Shown here one piece after another: positions 43,243 to 52,437 of a DNA stretch of 64,000 nt. Origin of the DNA: an uncultured Bacteroidales bacterium (lineage in GTDB: Bacteria; Bacteroidota; Bacteroidia; Bacteroidales; UBA932); contig CAKUXR010000001.1 of the NCBI GenBank assembly GCA_934700615.1, positions 1 through 64,000 on the forward strand. The letters run 5' to 3'. The notes beneath the pieces are model-generated. The model searched no databases and was not told the origin of the DNA. It worked only from the letters and a program-made list of their open reading frames with translations. A program made the translations under genes and the position numbers. Position 1 is the first letter of the stretch. Each line of letters opens with the position of its first letter.

Positions 43243-45105
43243 TTATTTAAGAGGCAGGGCCATCCTGAAACCGGTAAAGTTGTAGGAAGCAGCCTGGCCC
43301 ATCATATCACGGACATAAGTGCAGCCGTAGTCCGGGATTGAGAACCACATTCCGCCGCGTACCACTCTGGCATATCCCGCATCACCTGTATCATATGCAT
43401 TCGCACGATTGGAATTGCGAGGATTAAGGGAACTGCCGTAAGGATACTGTTCAGCATTATAGTAATCGGAACAAATTTCACCGACATTGCCACTCATGTC
43501 ATAGATACCCAGATAGTTAGGAAGAAGTTTAGCAACAGGATGAGTTCCGCCGTTAAGACTTCCCGATCCCGAAACAGAGCCAGGATCAGAGCCGTTGCCA
43601 ACATAGACACCAAGGCAACTGCTGCCCTCTGAATCACAATTCTTGCAAGACCACATATACTTGTTGTAATCTTCGTCATAACGACAACCTGCAATCATTT
43701 CTTCAGCCCAACTCTCATTCCATTCACTACCTACAGCAGCATATTCCCACTGCGCCTCAGTCGGGAGATACCAACCGGAATCCTTGGACGGATATCCGAG
43801 TTTCTTCTCCGCAATGTAAACAGAATACGCATTGGCACCGAGTCCGGTAACACCAATCATCGGATAGTCAGCATAACTGCCGACATGAGTCGTCTTACCG
43901 TCCGCATCGAGAATCGGCCCGCTCTTAGGCACCCATTCCTGAGAATATTCATCTCCAAGATTCTCAATCTGGCACAAGCCATCAGTAATCCATGCATTCA
44001 GCACAACCTCGATTGGCTTACGCGCATTAAGAAAATCACAGTATTGCTGATTGGTAATCTCTGTCCTTCCTATCAAGAAAGACTCCACACGATAGTCCTT
44101 GTTCAGAGTCGCCAGATTAGCCGCATCATCATCTTGCTTGAAAATTCCGCATATATTCATTGACCCACCCGGAACAAGAACCATATCCAGTCCGGCAGTA
44201 TTGAATTTCGACAAAGAAGGGACATCTGCAACGTATGATTTCGCAGCCTCGAAATTAAGACCCTTGTTCTTCTTCACGGTGTATGTCACAGGTTTTCCAT
44301 CCTCTTTCTCGGCAGAGATATAGAAAGTGACAGAACTAGACGAAAGATCCGTCGGCAGCATCATAGCATACGCAGTAACTTTCTCACCCGCAGCCACTTT
44401 AGAGTTCTTGAATCCCATTGAAAATGACTTCTTCTTTGTACCCCATCCCTTTGCGACAGGCGTCTCTGCAGTAAGGTCCACAACTCCGGTATCATAAAAG
44501 ACATCACGAGAAGCATAGATAGTCAAGAACTTCACAGTTGCAGCTTCAGGCAACGAGAACTCGAATGCCATCTTCACCGTAAGATGACTGAAAGAAAGAT
44601 CAGCTTTTCCGTCAGACAGCTTCACAGGAGCCGAAGCCATATACGAATATCCACCAAGATGAGCCTCCGCATTCGTGCCAAAACCATCCTGAGTCTGCCC
44701 ATTGAAATGAAGTTTCACTTCAGAAGGAGCAGGGTCAATGCCACTTCCGAAAGGATCCGTCAAATATGGATACAGGACGTACACATCGTCATCCGCCTTT
44801 CCTTCAAGTTTTCCTGTAAATGTGCCATTTGTCGTACCATCGCCTGATGTCAATTTGAATTTGGCAGGAGTCTTTGCAGAAGATGCAAACACTGTGATTT
44901 CATCTCCGGAACTCCACTTGGCCGCATTTCCGGAAATTGCAATCCTGGTCTGAGCTTCTATTGATGGATAAAATCCTGAAAGTGTGACAGTTTCCTTATC
45001 TGTTACTGGATTTGGTGTCTGTTCCGTAAGTTCTTTGTTGCAGGAAATCAATGTCGATGCAGCCAAACCCAAGAGAAATATTATATTCTTTTTCATTGTG
45101 CTCAT
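43243..45105 (-). CDS. Lipoprotein: fimbrillin-like N-terminus fused to a formylglycine-generating-enzyme-like (SUMF1) domain
   Basis: 620 residues (617 if MKKNIIF is used). The signal KKNIIFLLGLAASTLISC ends in a lipobox Cys. Residues about 40-290 resemble the fimbrillin/Mfa-like fold (TLSGFYPSIEAQTRIAISG, KWSSGDEITVFASS). From about 310 a SUMF1 domain follows: VPGGSMNICG, GRTEITNQQYCDFLN, WYLPTEAQWEYAAVG, YDMSGNVGEICSDYY, VVRGGMWFSIPDYGCTYVRD. In true FGE the last block carries two catalytic Cys; only one remains here, so sulfatase activation is unlikely and a binding or structural role is more probable. Exported and probably on the outer membrane. 21 bp behind the BACON lipoprotein gene. 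Confidence 0.82.
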   Translation of the reverse strand: MSTMKKNIIFLLGLAASTLISCNKELTEQTPNPVTDKETVTLSGFYPSIEAQTRIAISGNAAKWSSGDEITVFASSAKTPAKFKLTSGDGTTNGTFTGKLEGKADDDVYVLYPYLTDPFGSGIDPAPSEVKLHFNGQTQDGFGTNAEAHLGGYSYMASAPVKLSDGKADLSFSHLTVKMAFEFSLPEAATVKFLTIYASRDVFYDTGVVDLTAETPVAKGWGTKKKSFSMGFKNSKVAAGEKVTAYAMMLPTDLSSSSVTFYISAEKEDGKPVTYTVKKNKGLNFEAAKSYVADVPSLSKFNTAGLDMVLVPGGSMNICGIFKQDDDAANLATLNKDYRVESFLIGRTEITNQQYCDFLNARKPIEVVLNAWITDGLCQIENLGDEYSQEWVPKSGPILDADGKTTHVGSYADYPMIGVTGLGANAYSVYIAEKKLGYPSKDSGWYLPTEAQWEYAAVGSEWNESWAEEMIAGCRYDEDYNKYMWSCKNCDSEGSSCLGVYVGNGSDPGSVSGSGSLNGGTHPVAKLLPNYLGIYDMSGNVGEICSDYYNAEQYPYGSSLNPRNSNRANAYDTGDAGYARVVRGGMWFSIPDYGCTYVRDMMGQAASYNFTGFRMALPLK

Positions 45106-45126
45106 GTTTTCTAGTTAACTTAATCA

Positions 45127-46626
45127 TTACCATCTTCCGCCATCAGTAAACTGGCCCAGATTGCCACCTGCTATAAGGTCAATCAACGGCTTAGCAGGCT
45201 CATCCGGATCCGGCTTGTCAGGGTCCGGTTTCTCAGGATCTGGTTTTTCAGGGTCCGGTTTCTCTCCTTCAACATTGGTAAGTATCACAGTACCAGTGTA
45301 TTTTCCCGAAATGGTATGAGGCGTCGCAAGATTGTCATCTGTAAACGAATACGTAATCGTATATGTGTCACCCTCATGTTCGATTTTCAATGTCCCTGAA
45401 GTAAACGGAGCCATATTCGCAAGCTGGGACTGCCCGTCAATCGATGCGCGAGAGTAGTACCATCCGCCGCCCAACACAAGGTTGTTGTCATTATCTTTCG
45501 ACAAGTAACCAGGAATCGCCGTACCTGGCACGAGGTCGCTGACCAGAATTTCATTTATATCCTTTTCAATGATATTGTATTCTCCATCAATGTTACCTGA
45601 TTTCCAAGCCGTCTTCGGCACATTCAAGAACATTGTCATGTAATCACGAGGGTTCTGCGCCTCATCTCCAGAGAAATTAAGTACCAGCACATCAGATGTC
45701 ACTCCATCCTGTCCCCATGATGCAAACTCTCCGGTAACGGCTGTAAATGAAGGAGTTATATTCTCCTTGATGGTAGAATTCCCATCATTTGTATCATCAT
45801 AGAAATTCACGATTCCATTATAGGCAACTTTCAAAGATGTCTCATCCGGGAAGGTAAACATCATTTCCATAGAATAGCTTTCTCCTGACTTTCTGATAGT
45901 CACTTCCCCGCCGACAATATCTTTTCGGGTGTTTCCGCCATTTTCATCACATTCCAGAATGTAGGTAGGACTGGTGTCTCCTTCAGCATCGACATTGAAT
46001 GTTCCCTTCTGTGCAGGCGGAAGAGCAGAATTAGGCGTAAAAGTACCTTCAATGGAGAATGTATCATAGGTCGCGGCAGCAATGTTCAGGTCCAAACTGA
46101 GAACAATTCCGGGACCTTTGACATTACCATTTTCACTTATAACCATATCTGTCATCTCGAGATAGACATCGTCCAGTTTTCCGTCAGTACCCCAGAAATC
46201 ACCTGCATAGTAGCAATTCACAGTCTTGAGAATGACTGCATCTTCTTCCGGTTCTTTCGCAGGTTCCTGTGCCACAGAGACTTTCACGTCCGGCAATCCT
46301 TCTGAGGCAACTATAATTGTACCTGTTCGCATTTCATATCCAACATTGGCATCGGCGGTAACATTGACAACACCTTCGCCCTTTCCGAGTATCGGTGACA
46401 GTTTGATCCAGTCCGCATCGGCAGATACGGTCCACATACATCCCGAAGAAGCATTGATTCCAAGTTCCTGAACTCCTCCGGCACTGTCAAAAGAAATGCT
46501 TTCCAACAAGACCGACAGTGACTTCTTCTCTTCGGTCTTTTTCTCCGTCTTGTCACATGCTGCAGTAAGAATTGTAGCAGCTGCAACAAGAAACGCCAAA
46601 ATTTTTCTTGTTGTTTTCATGTACAT
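45127..46626 (-). CDS. BACON-domain lipoprotein
   Basis: 499 residues (497 from the second Met). The signal KILAFLVAAATILTAAC has a lipobox Cys. A BACON-type domain (about 35-125: ISFDSAGGVQELGINASSGC, WTVSADADWIKLSP, VSVAQEP) often binds glycans or spaces domains. A long beta-rich part of unknown type follows, and near the C-terminus a Pro/Asp/Lys repeat, PDPEKPDPEKPDPDKPDPDE, then a short tail LIDLIAGGNLGQF. Probably surface-exposed. It forms an operon with the fimbrillin/SUMF1 lipoprotein downstream. Confidence 0.78.
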   Translation of the reverse strand: MYMKTTRKILAFLVAAATILTAACDKTEKKTEEKKSLSVLLESISFDSAGGVQELGINASSGCMWTVSADADWIKLSPILGKGEGVVNVTADANVGYEMRTGTIIVASEGLPDVKVSVAQEPAKEPEEDAVILKTVNCYYAGDFWGTDGKLDDVYLEMTDMVISENGNVKGPGIVLSLDLNIAAATYDTFSIEGTFTPNSALPPAQKGTFNVDAEGDTSPTYILECDENGGNTRKDIVGGEVTIRKSGESYSMEMMFTFPDETSLKVAYNGIVNFYDDTNDGNSTIKENITPSFTAVTGEFASWGQDGVTSDVLVLNFSGDEAQNPRDYMTMFLNVPKTAWKSGNIDGEYNIIEKDINEILVSDLVPGTAIPGYLSKDNDNNLVLGGGWYYSRASIDGQSQLANMAPFTSGTLKIEHEGDTYTITYSFTDDNLATPHTISGKYTGTVILTNVEGEKPDPEKPDPEKPDPDKPDPDEPAKPLIDLIAGGNLGQFTDGGRW

Positions 46627-46975
46627 TATAGATTAAAAATTAGTAGGTTTCAGATACTGTTTCAGAAAGCCTTGAATCCACCATGTATAGAACATACATT
46701 GTGGTCATCGGCAGTTGTATTATAATAAGTTAATTAAATGTAAACACTGAGCAAATGCCACATGCAAATTTAGAAGTTTCATACAATAATGCAAGAAAAA
46801 ACTCGTTTAAGTACATTCAATACGCCAAAAAGACGAAATCTGTAGCAGAAAATGCATGATGGCATTGAGATCCCCTAGCGGACGCGTCGGAAAGGTGTCA
46901 CGGGTATATTGACCACCACCTGAACCTGGCCAGTCCGAGTCAATGCCACAAGCATATTCATCACCCCGTCCCCTC
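46627..46975. other. Upstream region of the lipoprotein operon, no gene
   Basis: About 350 bp without a supportable ORF. The part near 46627-46800 is AT-rich and should hold the promoter of the lipoprotein pair. From 46855 it becomes GC-rich and leads into repeat copy B; CCGTCCC/GGGACGG (46967-46985) folds back on itself. Confidence 0.5.
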
Positions 46976-47137
46976 TGTCGGGACGGCGCCACGAGCACTT
47001 TCGTAAGTCATTGATAATCAATGGGAATTTATAAAGGGCGTGGAATCGCGGCCTTTTTTGGGTCGAAATTCCACGCCCTAAAATACAAATATCTGATTTT
47101 CAGCTTATTACAAAATCAAGTGTGGCACCGTCCCGCC
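46976..47137. repeat. MITE-like repeat, copy B
   Basis: The left end TGTCGGGACGGCGCCACG (46976-46993) is identical to copy A. The right end GTGGCACCGTCCCGCC (47122-47137) is its inverted partner at 14 of 16 positions. The inner stem is AGGGCGTGGAAT (47035-47046) with ATTCCACGCCCT (47068-47079), 12 bp perfect. It differs from copy A's stem, yet the flanks TCGAAA, TAAAATA and ATCTGATTTTCA are shared. Confidence 0.7.
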
Positions 47138-47141
47138 CTCG

Positions 47142-47207
47142 CCATGACACAACTCGGGAGACTATCACCACGCACCATGACACAACGCCGGAGACGATCA
47201 CCACGCA
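47142..47207. repeat. 33 bp tandem direct repeat next to copy B
   Basis: Two adjacent 33 bp units (47142-47174, 47175-47207) are identical at 30 of 33 positions; shared blocks are CCATGACACAAC and ATCACCACGCA. The middle (CCGGAGACGAT) resembles the AACTCCGAAGACGCT copies near 26.94 and 38.64 kb. Confidence 0.7.
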
Positions 47208-47278
47208 TCGAGATTTAACAACGGAAACGCTTACCGGAACGGGCTGATGAACCAGGACTGGAATCGTCCCGCCAGCCG

Positions 47279-47893
47279 CTACACGATTTTCGCGGCGAGG
47301 AAGACCTCACGGATGGACGGATAGGTGTTCTTGAGGTAGGGCGGGAGGCTGGACTTGGCTACCCAGGCGGCTTTGGTGATGTCCTCTTCGGTCTGGGGGA
47401 TGAGATCGACCGGTTTGAGGTAGGACATGTGGTACCACCAGGTGTGCTTGAGATGCCAGATGCCGTTACGGCGATAACAATGGTCCGTAACACATATCAG
47501 GTCACCGAGTTGCAGATCCTCAACGCCGGTTTCCTCCTCCACCTCACGCAGGGCGGTCACGCTGATGTCCTCACCGGGCTCCTGGTGGCCTTTCGGAAGA
47601 TCCCAGAGGCCGTCACGACGGATCATGAGATAATCACCGCGGCGATTGCTGGCCAGGCCTCCGGCAGCATTGACCTCCTTGAACTGGCCGCAAACTATCC
47701 GGTAGCACTCCTCGACGGCATCGGAAGGGATGTAGATCCGCTCGAGAGTCGTCGAAGTCTCGAACATCTCCACCAGCGGACGGATGTCGCTTTTGTCGGT
47801 AAAATGGAACTCGACAGCATTGGGGTCTGTCAATGCTGCCTCTTCTGGAGTACATATTATAATGGACCTGCGGTCAAAATATATCTTGTGCAT
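47279..47893 (-). CDS. Nudix hydrolase
   Basis: 204 residues from ATG at 47893 (MHKIYFDRRSIIICTPEEA); the upstream TTG is not preferred. The Nudix box GHQEPGEDISVTALREVEEE followed by TG fits G-x5-E-x7-R-E-x2-E-E-x-G (about 105-127). It has an unusual N-terminal domain of about 70 residues before the Nudix fold. It hydrolyses a nucleoside diphosphate linked to another group; substrate unknown. Ends next to the 33 bp repeat region; divergent from queA. Confidence 0.88.
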   Translation of the reverse strand: MHKIYFDRRSIIICTPEEAALTDPNAVEFHFTDKSDIRPLVEMFETSTTLERIYIPSDAVEECYRIVCGQFKEVNAAGGLASNRRGDYLMIRRDGLWDLPKGHQEPGEDISVTALREVEEETGVEDLQLGDLICVTDHCYRRNGIWHLKHTWWYHMSYLKPVDLIPQTEEDITKAAWVAKSSLPPYLKNTYPSIREVFLAAKIV

Positions 47894-47964
47894 ATTCCGC
47901 AAACTTACAAAAAAGAAAGGACGAGATGAAACAAATTCGATATTTTCTCGTATATAATAATGTT

Positions 47965-47994
47965 TTGACTATATATTACTTGACTATATATTAG
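47965..47994 (+). repeat. 15 bp tandem duplication in the queA leader
   Basis: TTGACTATATATTAC is followed immediately by TTGACTATATATTAG, 14 of 15 identical. The second copy ends 11 bp before the queA start codon and covers the expected ribosome-binding and promoter area. Confidence 0.75.
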
Positions 47995-48005
47995 AGGACA
48001 ATATA

Positions 48006-49058
48006 ATGAAATTATCACAGTTCCAGTTCCAGCTTTCGCTCAAAAACGACGTTGCACACGAACCTACCGCAAAATGGAGAGACGAAAGCCGCATGATGGT
48101 GCTTCACAAAGACACAGGTGAAATCGAGCACAAAATCTTTAAAAACATCACTGACTATTTCGGAAAAGGCGACACATTCGTCCTGAACGACACAAAAGTT
48201 TTCCCTGCAAGACTTCTCGGAAAGAAAGAGAAGACGGGTGCTGACATTGAAGTATTCCTGCTCAGGGAACTCAACAAGGAGCAGAGACTCTGGGATGTGA
48301 TTGTAGAACCTGCAAGAAAAATCAGAATCGGAAACAAACTCTACTTCGGAGACGACAGCCTCGTGGCGGAAGTCATTGACAACACCACATCCAGAGGCCG
48401 TACCCTCAGATTCCTCTACGACGGAAAATACGAGGACTTCAAGCAGACACTGTTCAGCCTCGGCGAGACACCGGTTCCGAAATACGTAAAACCTAAGGTG
48501 ACACCTGAGGACAAGGTCAATTTCCAGACCATCTTCGCAGACAAAGAAGGCGCCGTTTCAGCACCTGCCGCAGGACTCCACTTCAGCCGTGAGCTCTTCA
48601 ACATGATGATTCTCAAGGACATAAACAAGACATTCATCACAGAGCACATGGGCATCGGCTACATCCGCAAAGTGGACGTGGAAGACCTGTCAAAGCACAA
48701 GATGGATTCCGAGAGGCTCATCATCACGCCTGAGGCAGCGGAAGTCATCAACAAGACCAAGCGCGAAGGCCACAAGGTTCTCGCCGTCGGAGTCACTGTC
48801 ATGAGAGGCCTCGAGACATACGTCACCACCAATGACGAGGTTCAGGCTTATGACGGATGGACCAACAAGTTCATCTTCCCTCCTTACAGATTCGCAGTCC
48901 CGAACGCAATCGTATCGAACTTCCACATGCCGTGCTCGACAATGCTTATGGCCGTCGCAGCCTTCGGAGGTTATGACAATGTCATGAACGCGTACGAAAT
49001 CGCATTGAAGGAAGGCTACAAGTTCGGACCTTACGGAGACTCCCTTCTCATCATCTGA
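48006..49058 (+). CDS. queA: S-adenosylmethionine:tRNA ribosyltransferase-isomerase
   Basis: 350 residues, the family's usual length. FVLNDTKVFPARLLGKKEKT, APAAGLHFSRELF and the ending NFHMPCSTMLMAVAAFGG are conserved QueA blocks. It transfers the ribosyl part of SAM to preQ1 in tRNA, making epoxyqueuosine. Start ATG at 48006 (MKLSQFQF). A strong terminator follows at 49161-49196. Confidence 0.96.
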   Translation: MKLSQFQFQLSLKNDVAHEPTAKWRDESRMMVLHKDTGEIEHKIFKNITDYFGKGDTFVLNDTKVFPARLLGKKEKTGADIEVFLLRELNKEQRLWDVIVEPARKIRIGNKLYFGDDSLVAEVIDNTTSRGRTLRFLYDGKYEDFKQTLFSLGETPVPKYVKPKVTPEDKVNFQTIFADKEGAVSAPAAGLHFSRELFNMMILKDINKTFITEHMGIGYIRKVDVEDLSKHKMDSERLIITPEAAEVINKTKREGHKVLAVGVTVMRGLETYVTTNDEVQAYDGWTNKFIFPPYRFAVPNAIVSNFHMPCSTMLMAVAAFGGYDNVMNAYEIALKEGYKFGPYGDSLLII

Positions 49059-49160
49059 TGAAGGTCAATGCCGGAGAACTTCTTTAAGAAAAACATTTCC
49101 GCAGGTGGTTTCACGTGCAGGAAAGTTTAAGAAAAATCGGAAAAAGTTTAAAAAACATAA

Positions 49161-49196
49161 AAAAGTGGCTCATTTCTCAGGACTTGAGCCACTTTT
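49161..49196 (+). terminator. Intrinsic terminator behind queA
   Basis: AAAAGTGGCTC (49161-49171) pairs perfectly with GAGCCACTTTT (49186-49196), a stem with 14 nt loop ending in TTTT. A-run before and T-run after let it work in both directions. Confidence 0.85.
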
Positions 49197-49250
49197 CCTG
49201 TACAATGCAGTCCGGACACGCTACCTTAGCCGTCGGAAAAATATGACCGC

Positions 49251-50426
49251 ATGAGATACGATGACATTGAACAGCTCGCGCCATGGTGCGCATTGAACAA
49301 GATTTTCGGTTTCAATCCTGCATTGGGATTGAGACTGGCGGAACATTTCGGCGGCGCCTCGGAAGTCTTTCTCGCCGACAAAGACGAACTGGCATTGATC
49401 CTGAAACCAGGTTCCATATACTGGTCCCAGATAAACCAAGACACCGTGTCTGAAGTCTGCCTTGAGCTTCAGAAACTGGAAAAGGAGAACTGCAGGTTCC
49501 TGTGCATTGCCGACGAGAGGTTTCCCGAGCTTCTGAAAGACTGCCACGACGCCCCGGCCGGACTGTATATAAAGAGCGACACGCCTCCCGAGGAGATTTT
49601 CAACAGACGCACCGCAATCGGCGTAATCGGCACGCGGGACATAACCAGCTATGGCACTGAATGGTGCACAAAGATAGTCGCAGCCTTCGGCCGTGCAGAG
49701 GTAAAGCCAATGATAGTGAGCGGATTGGCATTGGGAACAGATATCACAGCACATAACGCGGCATTGGACAACGGGCTGCCGACAATCGCTGTACTGCCCA
49801 CCGGCATTGACACTGTCTATCCTTTCCGTCACGGGTGGGCTGCGGACAAAATCGCCGGGAGCCCCGGCAGCGCACTGGTCACCGACTACCCGCCGGGGAC
49901 GGTGCCGAAGGCCATCAACTTTCTCAGGCGGAACAGGATCATAGCCGGGCTGTCAGATGCCGTGATTCTCATAGAATCCCGCACAAAAGGCGGCGGCCTC
50001 ATGACATGCAAGCTGGCATATTCATACAACAGGGACGTGTTTGCCCTGCCGGGGAGGATCGACGACACATGCTCGGGAGGATGCAACTCATTGATACGCG
50101 AGAAGATGGCGGAACCTGTCATTGACATTGACACCCTTGTTTCTGCGCTCGGGCTGGGGCACGCCGCGGCATCAGGGATTACGGACATCAAGACATATAC
50201 GTTCAGGCGGTATCTCCACGAAACGGGATATGCCACGGCTACCGCATTGGCTACCATCGCCGAAACCATACGAAAAAACAGGGACGCGACAGACGAGGAC
50301 ATCAGCGCATTGACAGGAATGGACTACGGCGACGTGGCGGAACTGACCGGAAGACTGGCCTGCGACGGGCTCATAACATCCGGACTCCTGGGAAATTATG
50401 CCATCAATCCGGCAATCCTGGCCTAG
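49251..50426 (+). CDS. dprA: DNA processing protein DprA (Smf)
   Basis: 391 residues. IGVIGTRDITSYGTEW, IVSGLALGTDITAHNAAL, TIAVLPTGIDTVYPFRH, INFLRRNRIIAGLSDAVILI and ESRTKGGGLMTCKLAYSYN are the Rossmann-like DprA core (about 120-320). The C-terminus is a winged-helix domain (about 325-391). DprA loads RecA on incoming single strands during natural transformation. Its presence matters here because of the dense heptamer signal in the surrounding DNA. Single gene, start ATG at 49251. Confidence 0.95.
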   Translation: MRYDDIEQLAPWCALNKIFGFNPALGLRLAEHFGGASEVFLADKDELALILKPGSIYWSQINQDTVSEVCLELQKLEKENCRFLCIADERFPELLKDCHDAPAGLYIKSDTPPEEIFNRRTAIGVIGTRDITSYGTEWCTKIVAAFGRAEVKPMIVSGLALGTDITAHNAALDNGLPTIAVLPTGIDTVYPFRHGWAADKIAGSPGSALVTDYPPGTVPKAINFLRRNRIIAGLSDAVILIESRTKGGGLMTCKLAYSYNRDVFALPGRIDDTCSGGCNSLIREKMAEPVIDIDTLVSALGLGHAAASGITDIKTYTFRRYLHETGYATATALATIAETIRKNRDATDEDISALTGMDYGDVAELTGRLACDGLITSGLLGNYAINPAILA

Positions 50427-50456
50427 CAATACATGCACAAGTATCTGCCTCCAACC

Positions 50457-50487
50457 TTTGAACATTAGGAAAGATAAGTTACATTTG
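50457..50487 (+). promoter_or_regulatory. tatD promoter (Bacteroides type)
   Basis: TTTG (50457-50460) and TACATTTG (50480-50487) with 19 bp spacing match the -33/-7 consensus. The start codon follows 18 bp after the -7 box, so the leader is very short. Confidence 0.75.
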
Positions 50488-50505
50488 CACCAAACAAAAC
50501 AGCAG

Positions 50506-51294
50506 ATGCCCTTATATACATATATTGATACGCATGCGCATTTGTGCGACGAAGCATTTTCCGGTGAAGAGGAGCAGATTCTGAAGAAGGCGGAGGAAGC
50601 CGGGATCAGACTGATACTTCAGCCTGACATTGACAGTTCCGAAAGAGACCGGATGTTCGGGCTCGAAGAAAGGTTTCCGTCAATGCTGAGGAGCATGGCG
50701 GGCCTCTATCCTGGCTCGGTAACGGAGAGTTGGGAGGATGAGGTCAGCGCCGTGGAACAGGCTGCGCTCAACCATAAAGTCGTGGCCATCGGTGAGATAG
50801 GCCTGGACTACCACTACTCGAAAGACACGGCGGAACTCCAGAAGGCGGCATTGAAGGCACAGTTCGAACTGGCGGCCAGACTGGACCTGCCCGTCAACAT
50901 CCATGAACGTGATGCCACAGACGATTTCTTCAAGGTACTCGACAGCTGTAAAGGACTGGGACTCAGAGGGAACATGCATGCGTTCAGCGGCAGTTACGAG
51001 ACCTTCATGAGGCTTCAGAAATACGGAGAATGGCTGGTCGGAATAGGCGGCGTGGTGACATTCAAGAACGCCGGCGTGGCGGAATCCGTGAAAAAGATTC
51101 CGCTGGACCATATTGTTTTGGAGACAGATTCTCCTTACCTTGCTCCGGTTCCCTACAGAGGAAAGCGGAACGACAGTTCGTACATACCGGTCATCGCGGA
51201 GAAAGTGGCGCTGCAGAAAGGCATCAGCGTGGAAGAGGTGGCGGAAACGACCACTGCCAATGCATGCAGGCTCTTCAATCTCGAAACCACATGA
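50506..51294 (+). CDS. TatD-family metal-dependent deoxyribonuclease
   Basis: 262 residues from ATG at 50506 (MPLYTYIDTHAHLCDEAF); the longer frame from 50398 overlaps dprA and the promoter and is rejected. Metal ligands are in DTHAHL, IGEIGLDYHYSKD, NIHERDAT, MHAFSGSYE and LETDSPYLAPVPYRG, the TatD signature. It is a 3'-5' nuclease or metal hydrolase of the amidohydrolase fold; cytoplasmic. Confidence 0.94.
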   Translation: MPLYTYIDTHAHLCDEAFSGEEEQILKKAEEAGIRLILQPDIDSSERDRMFGLEERFPSMLRSMAGLYPGSVTESWEDEVSAVEQAALNHKVVAIGEIGLDYHYSKDTAELQKAALKAQFELAARLDLPVNIHERDATDDFFKVLDSCKGLGLRGNMHAFSGSYETFMRLQKYGEWLVGIGGVVTFKNAGVAESVKKIPLDHIVLETDSPYLAPVPYRGKRNDSSYIPVIAEKVALQKGISVEEVAETTTANACRLFNLETT

Positions 51295-51348
51295 CGGACA
51301 GGCCCGTCTGAAACACAATACAGACTGTTCAACCAAACCAGATAAACT

Positions 51349-52404
51349 ATGGCCAGAACACAAGACATGACACAGAAATCAGCCCTCCTGCTCATCTATA
51401 CGGGAGGCACAATCGGCATGAAACAGGACATGAAAGACTTGACTCTCAAGCCTTTCGACTTCAGCCAGATTCTCGATGAAGTACCTGAGATAAGGAAGTT
51501 CGCATTCAAGATAGACACTTACTCGTTCGAACCGCCGATAGACTCGTCCGACGTGGAGCCGTCGCTATGGCAGGACCTGGCAAGACTGATAAAAGAGAAA
51601 TATGAGGACTATGACGGATTCATCATCCTGCACGGAACCGACACTATGTCCTACTCTGCATCGGCATTGAGCTTCATGCTGGACGGACTCACGAAACCGG
51701 TCATTTTCACCGGAAGCCAGCTGCCGATCGGCGTACCGCGCACGGACGGAAAGGAAAACCTCATTTCAGCCGTCGAGATAGCATCCGCCAAGGACGAGGA
51801 AGGACATCCGGCCGTGCCTGAGGTCTGCGTATGCTTCGACTCGCTCCTTATGAGGGGAAACAGGTCCACAAAGGTCAATTCCGAAGTGTTCCGCGCCTTC
51901 CAGTCACCTAACTTCCCGCCGCTCGCGGAGGCCGGCATCAACATCCGTTACAACAACGAGTACATCCGGAAGCCTAATGACTGGTACCAGAGCCTGACCA
52001 TCAACACGGATCTGGACACCAGGGTTTCAATCCTGAAGATCCACCCGGGAATCACGCCGGAAGTAGTGAGGAACATCCTCTGCGGAAAGGACACCAGGGC
52101 GATCATCATGGAGACCTACGGTTCGGGCAATGCGCCGACAAGAGACTGGTTCCTCGATATCGTGAAAGAATCGTCCGCAATGAACAAGATAATTGTCAAT
52201 GTTACACAATGTCTCGCGGGCACGGTCAACATGAACATCTATGCCAACGGCAAGGCCCTGGAGAGGGCCGGAGTGATAGACGGATATGACAGCACGACAG
52301 AAAGCGCATTGGCAAAACTCTTTTACCTTATGGGCAAAAGCAGCGACAATGAGTGGGTAAAAGCCATGATGAGCCGTAACCTCAAAGGAGAAATATCCAA
52401 ATAA
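51349..52404 (+). CDS. ansA: Type I L-asparaginase
   Basis: 351 residues. The first catalytic Thr is in LLIYTGGTIGMKQDM (about 14-28) and the second in ILHGTDTMSYSASALSFML (about 95-113); FTGSQLPIGVPRTDG is also typical. It hydrolyses asparagine to aspartate and ammonia. No signal peptide, so the cytoplasmic type I form. 54 bp after tatD, probably on the same transcript. Confidence 0.94.
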   Translation: MARTQDMTQKSALLLIYTGGTIGMKQDMKDLTLKPFDFSQILDEVPEIRKFAFKIDTYSFEPPIDSSDVEPSLWQDLARLIKEKYEDYDGFIILHGTDTMSYSASALSFMLDGLTKPVIFTGSQLPIGVPRTDGKENLISAVEIASAKDEEGHPAVPEVCVCFDSLLMRGNRSTKVNSEVFRAFQSPNFPPLAEAGINIRYNNEYIRKPNDWYQSLTINTDLDTRVSILKIHPGITPEVVRNILCGKDTRAIIMETYGSGNAPTRDWFLDIVKESSAMNKIIVNVTQCLAGTVNMNIYANGKALERAGVIDGYDSTTESALAKLFYLMGKSSDNEWVKAMMSRNLKGEISK

Positions 52405-52407
52405 ATA

Positions 52408-52437
52408 TTGTCGAATGAAAATATTTTACTAACTTGC
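52408..52437 (+). promoter_or_regulatory. Probable exbB promoter
   Basis: TTG (52408-52410) and TAACTTGC (52430-52437), 19 bp apart, are close to the TTTG/TAnnTTTG consensus. The leader before exbB would be about 90 nt. Confidence 0.45.

Noticed and set aside
47142..47207. CRISPR array
   Set aside because: Two directly adjacent 33 bp units without spacers and no cas genes in the window.
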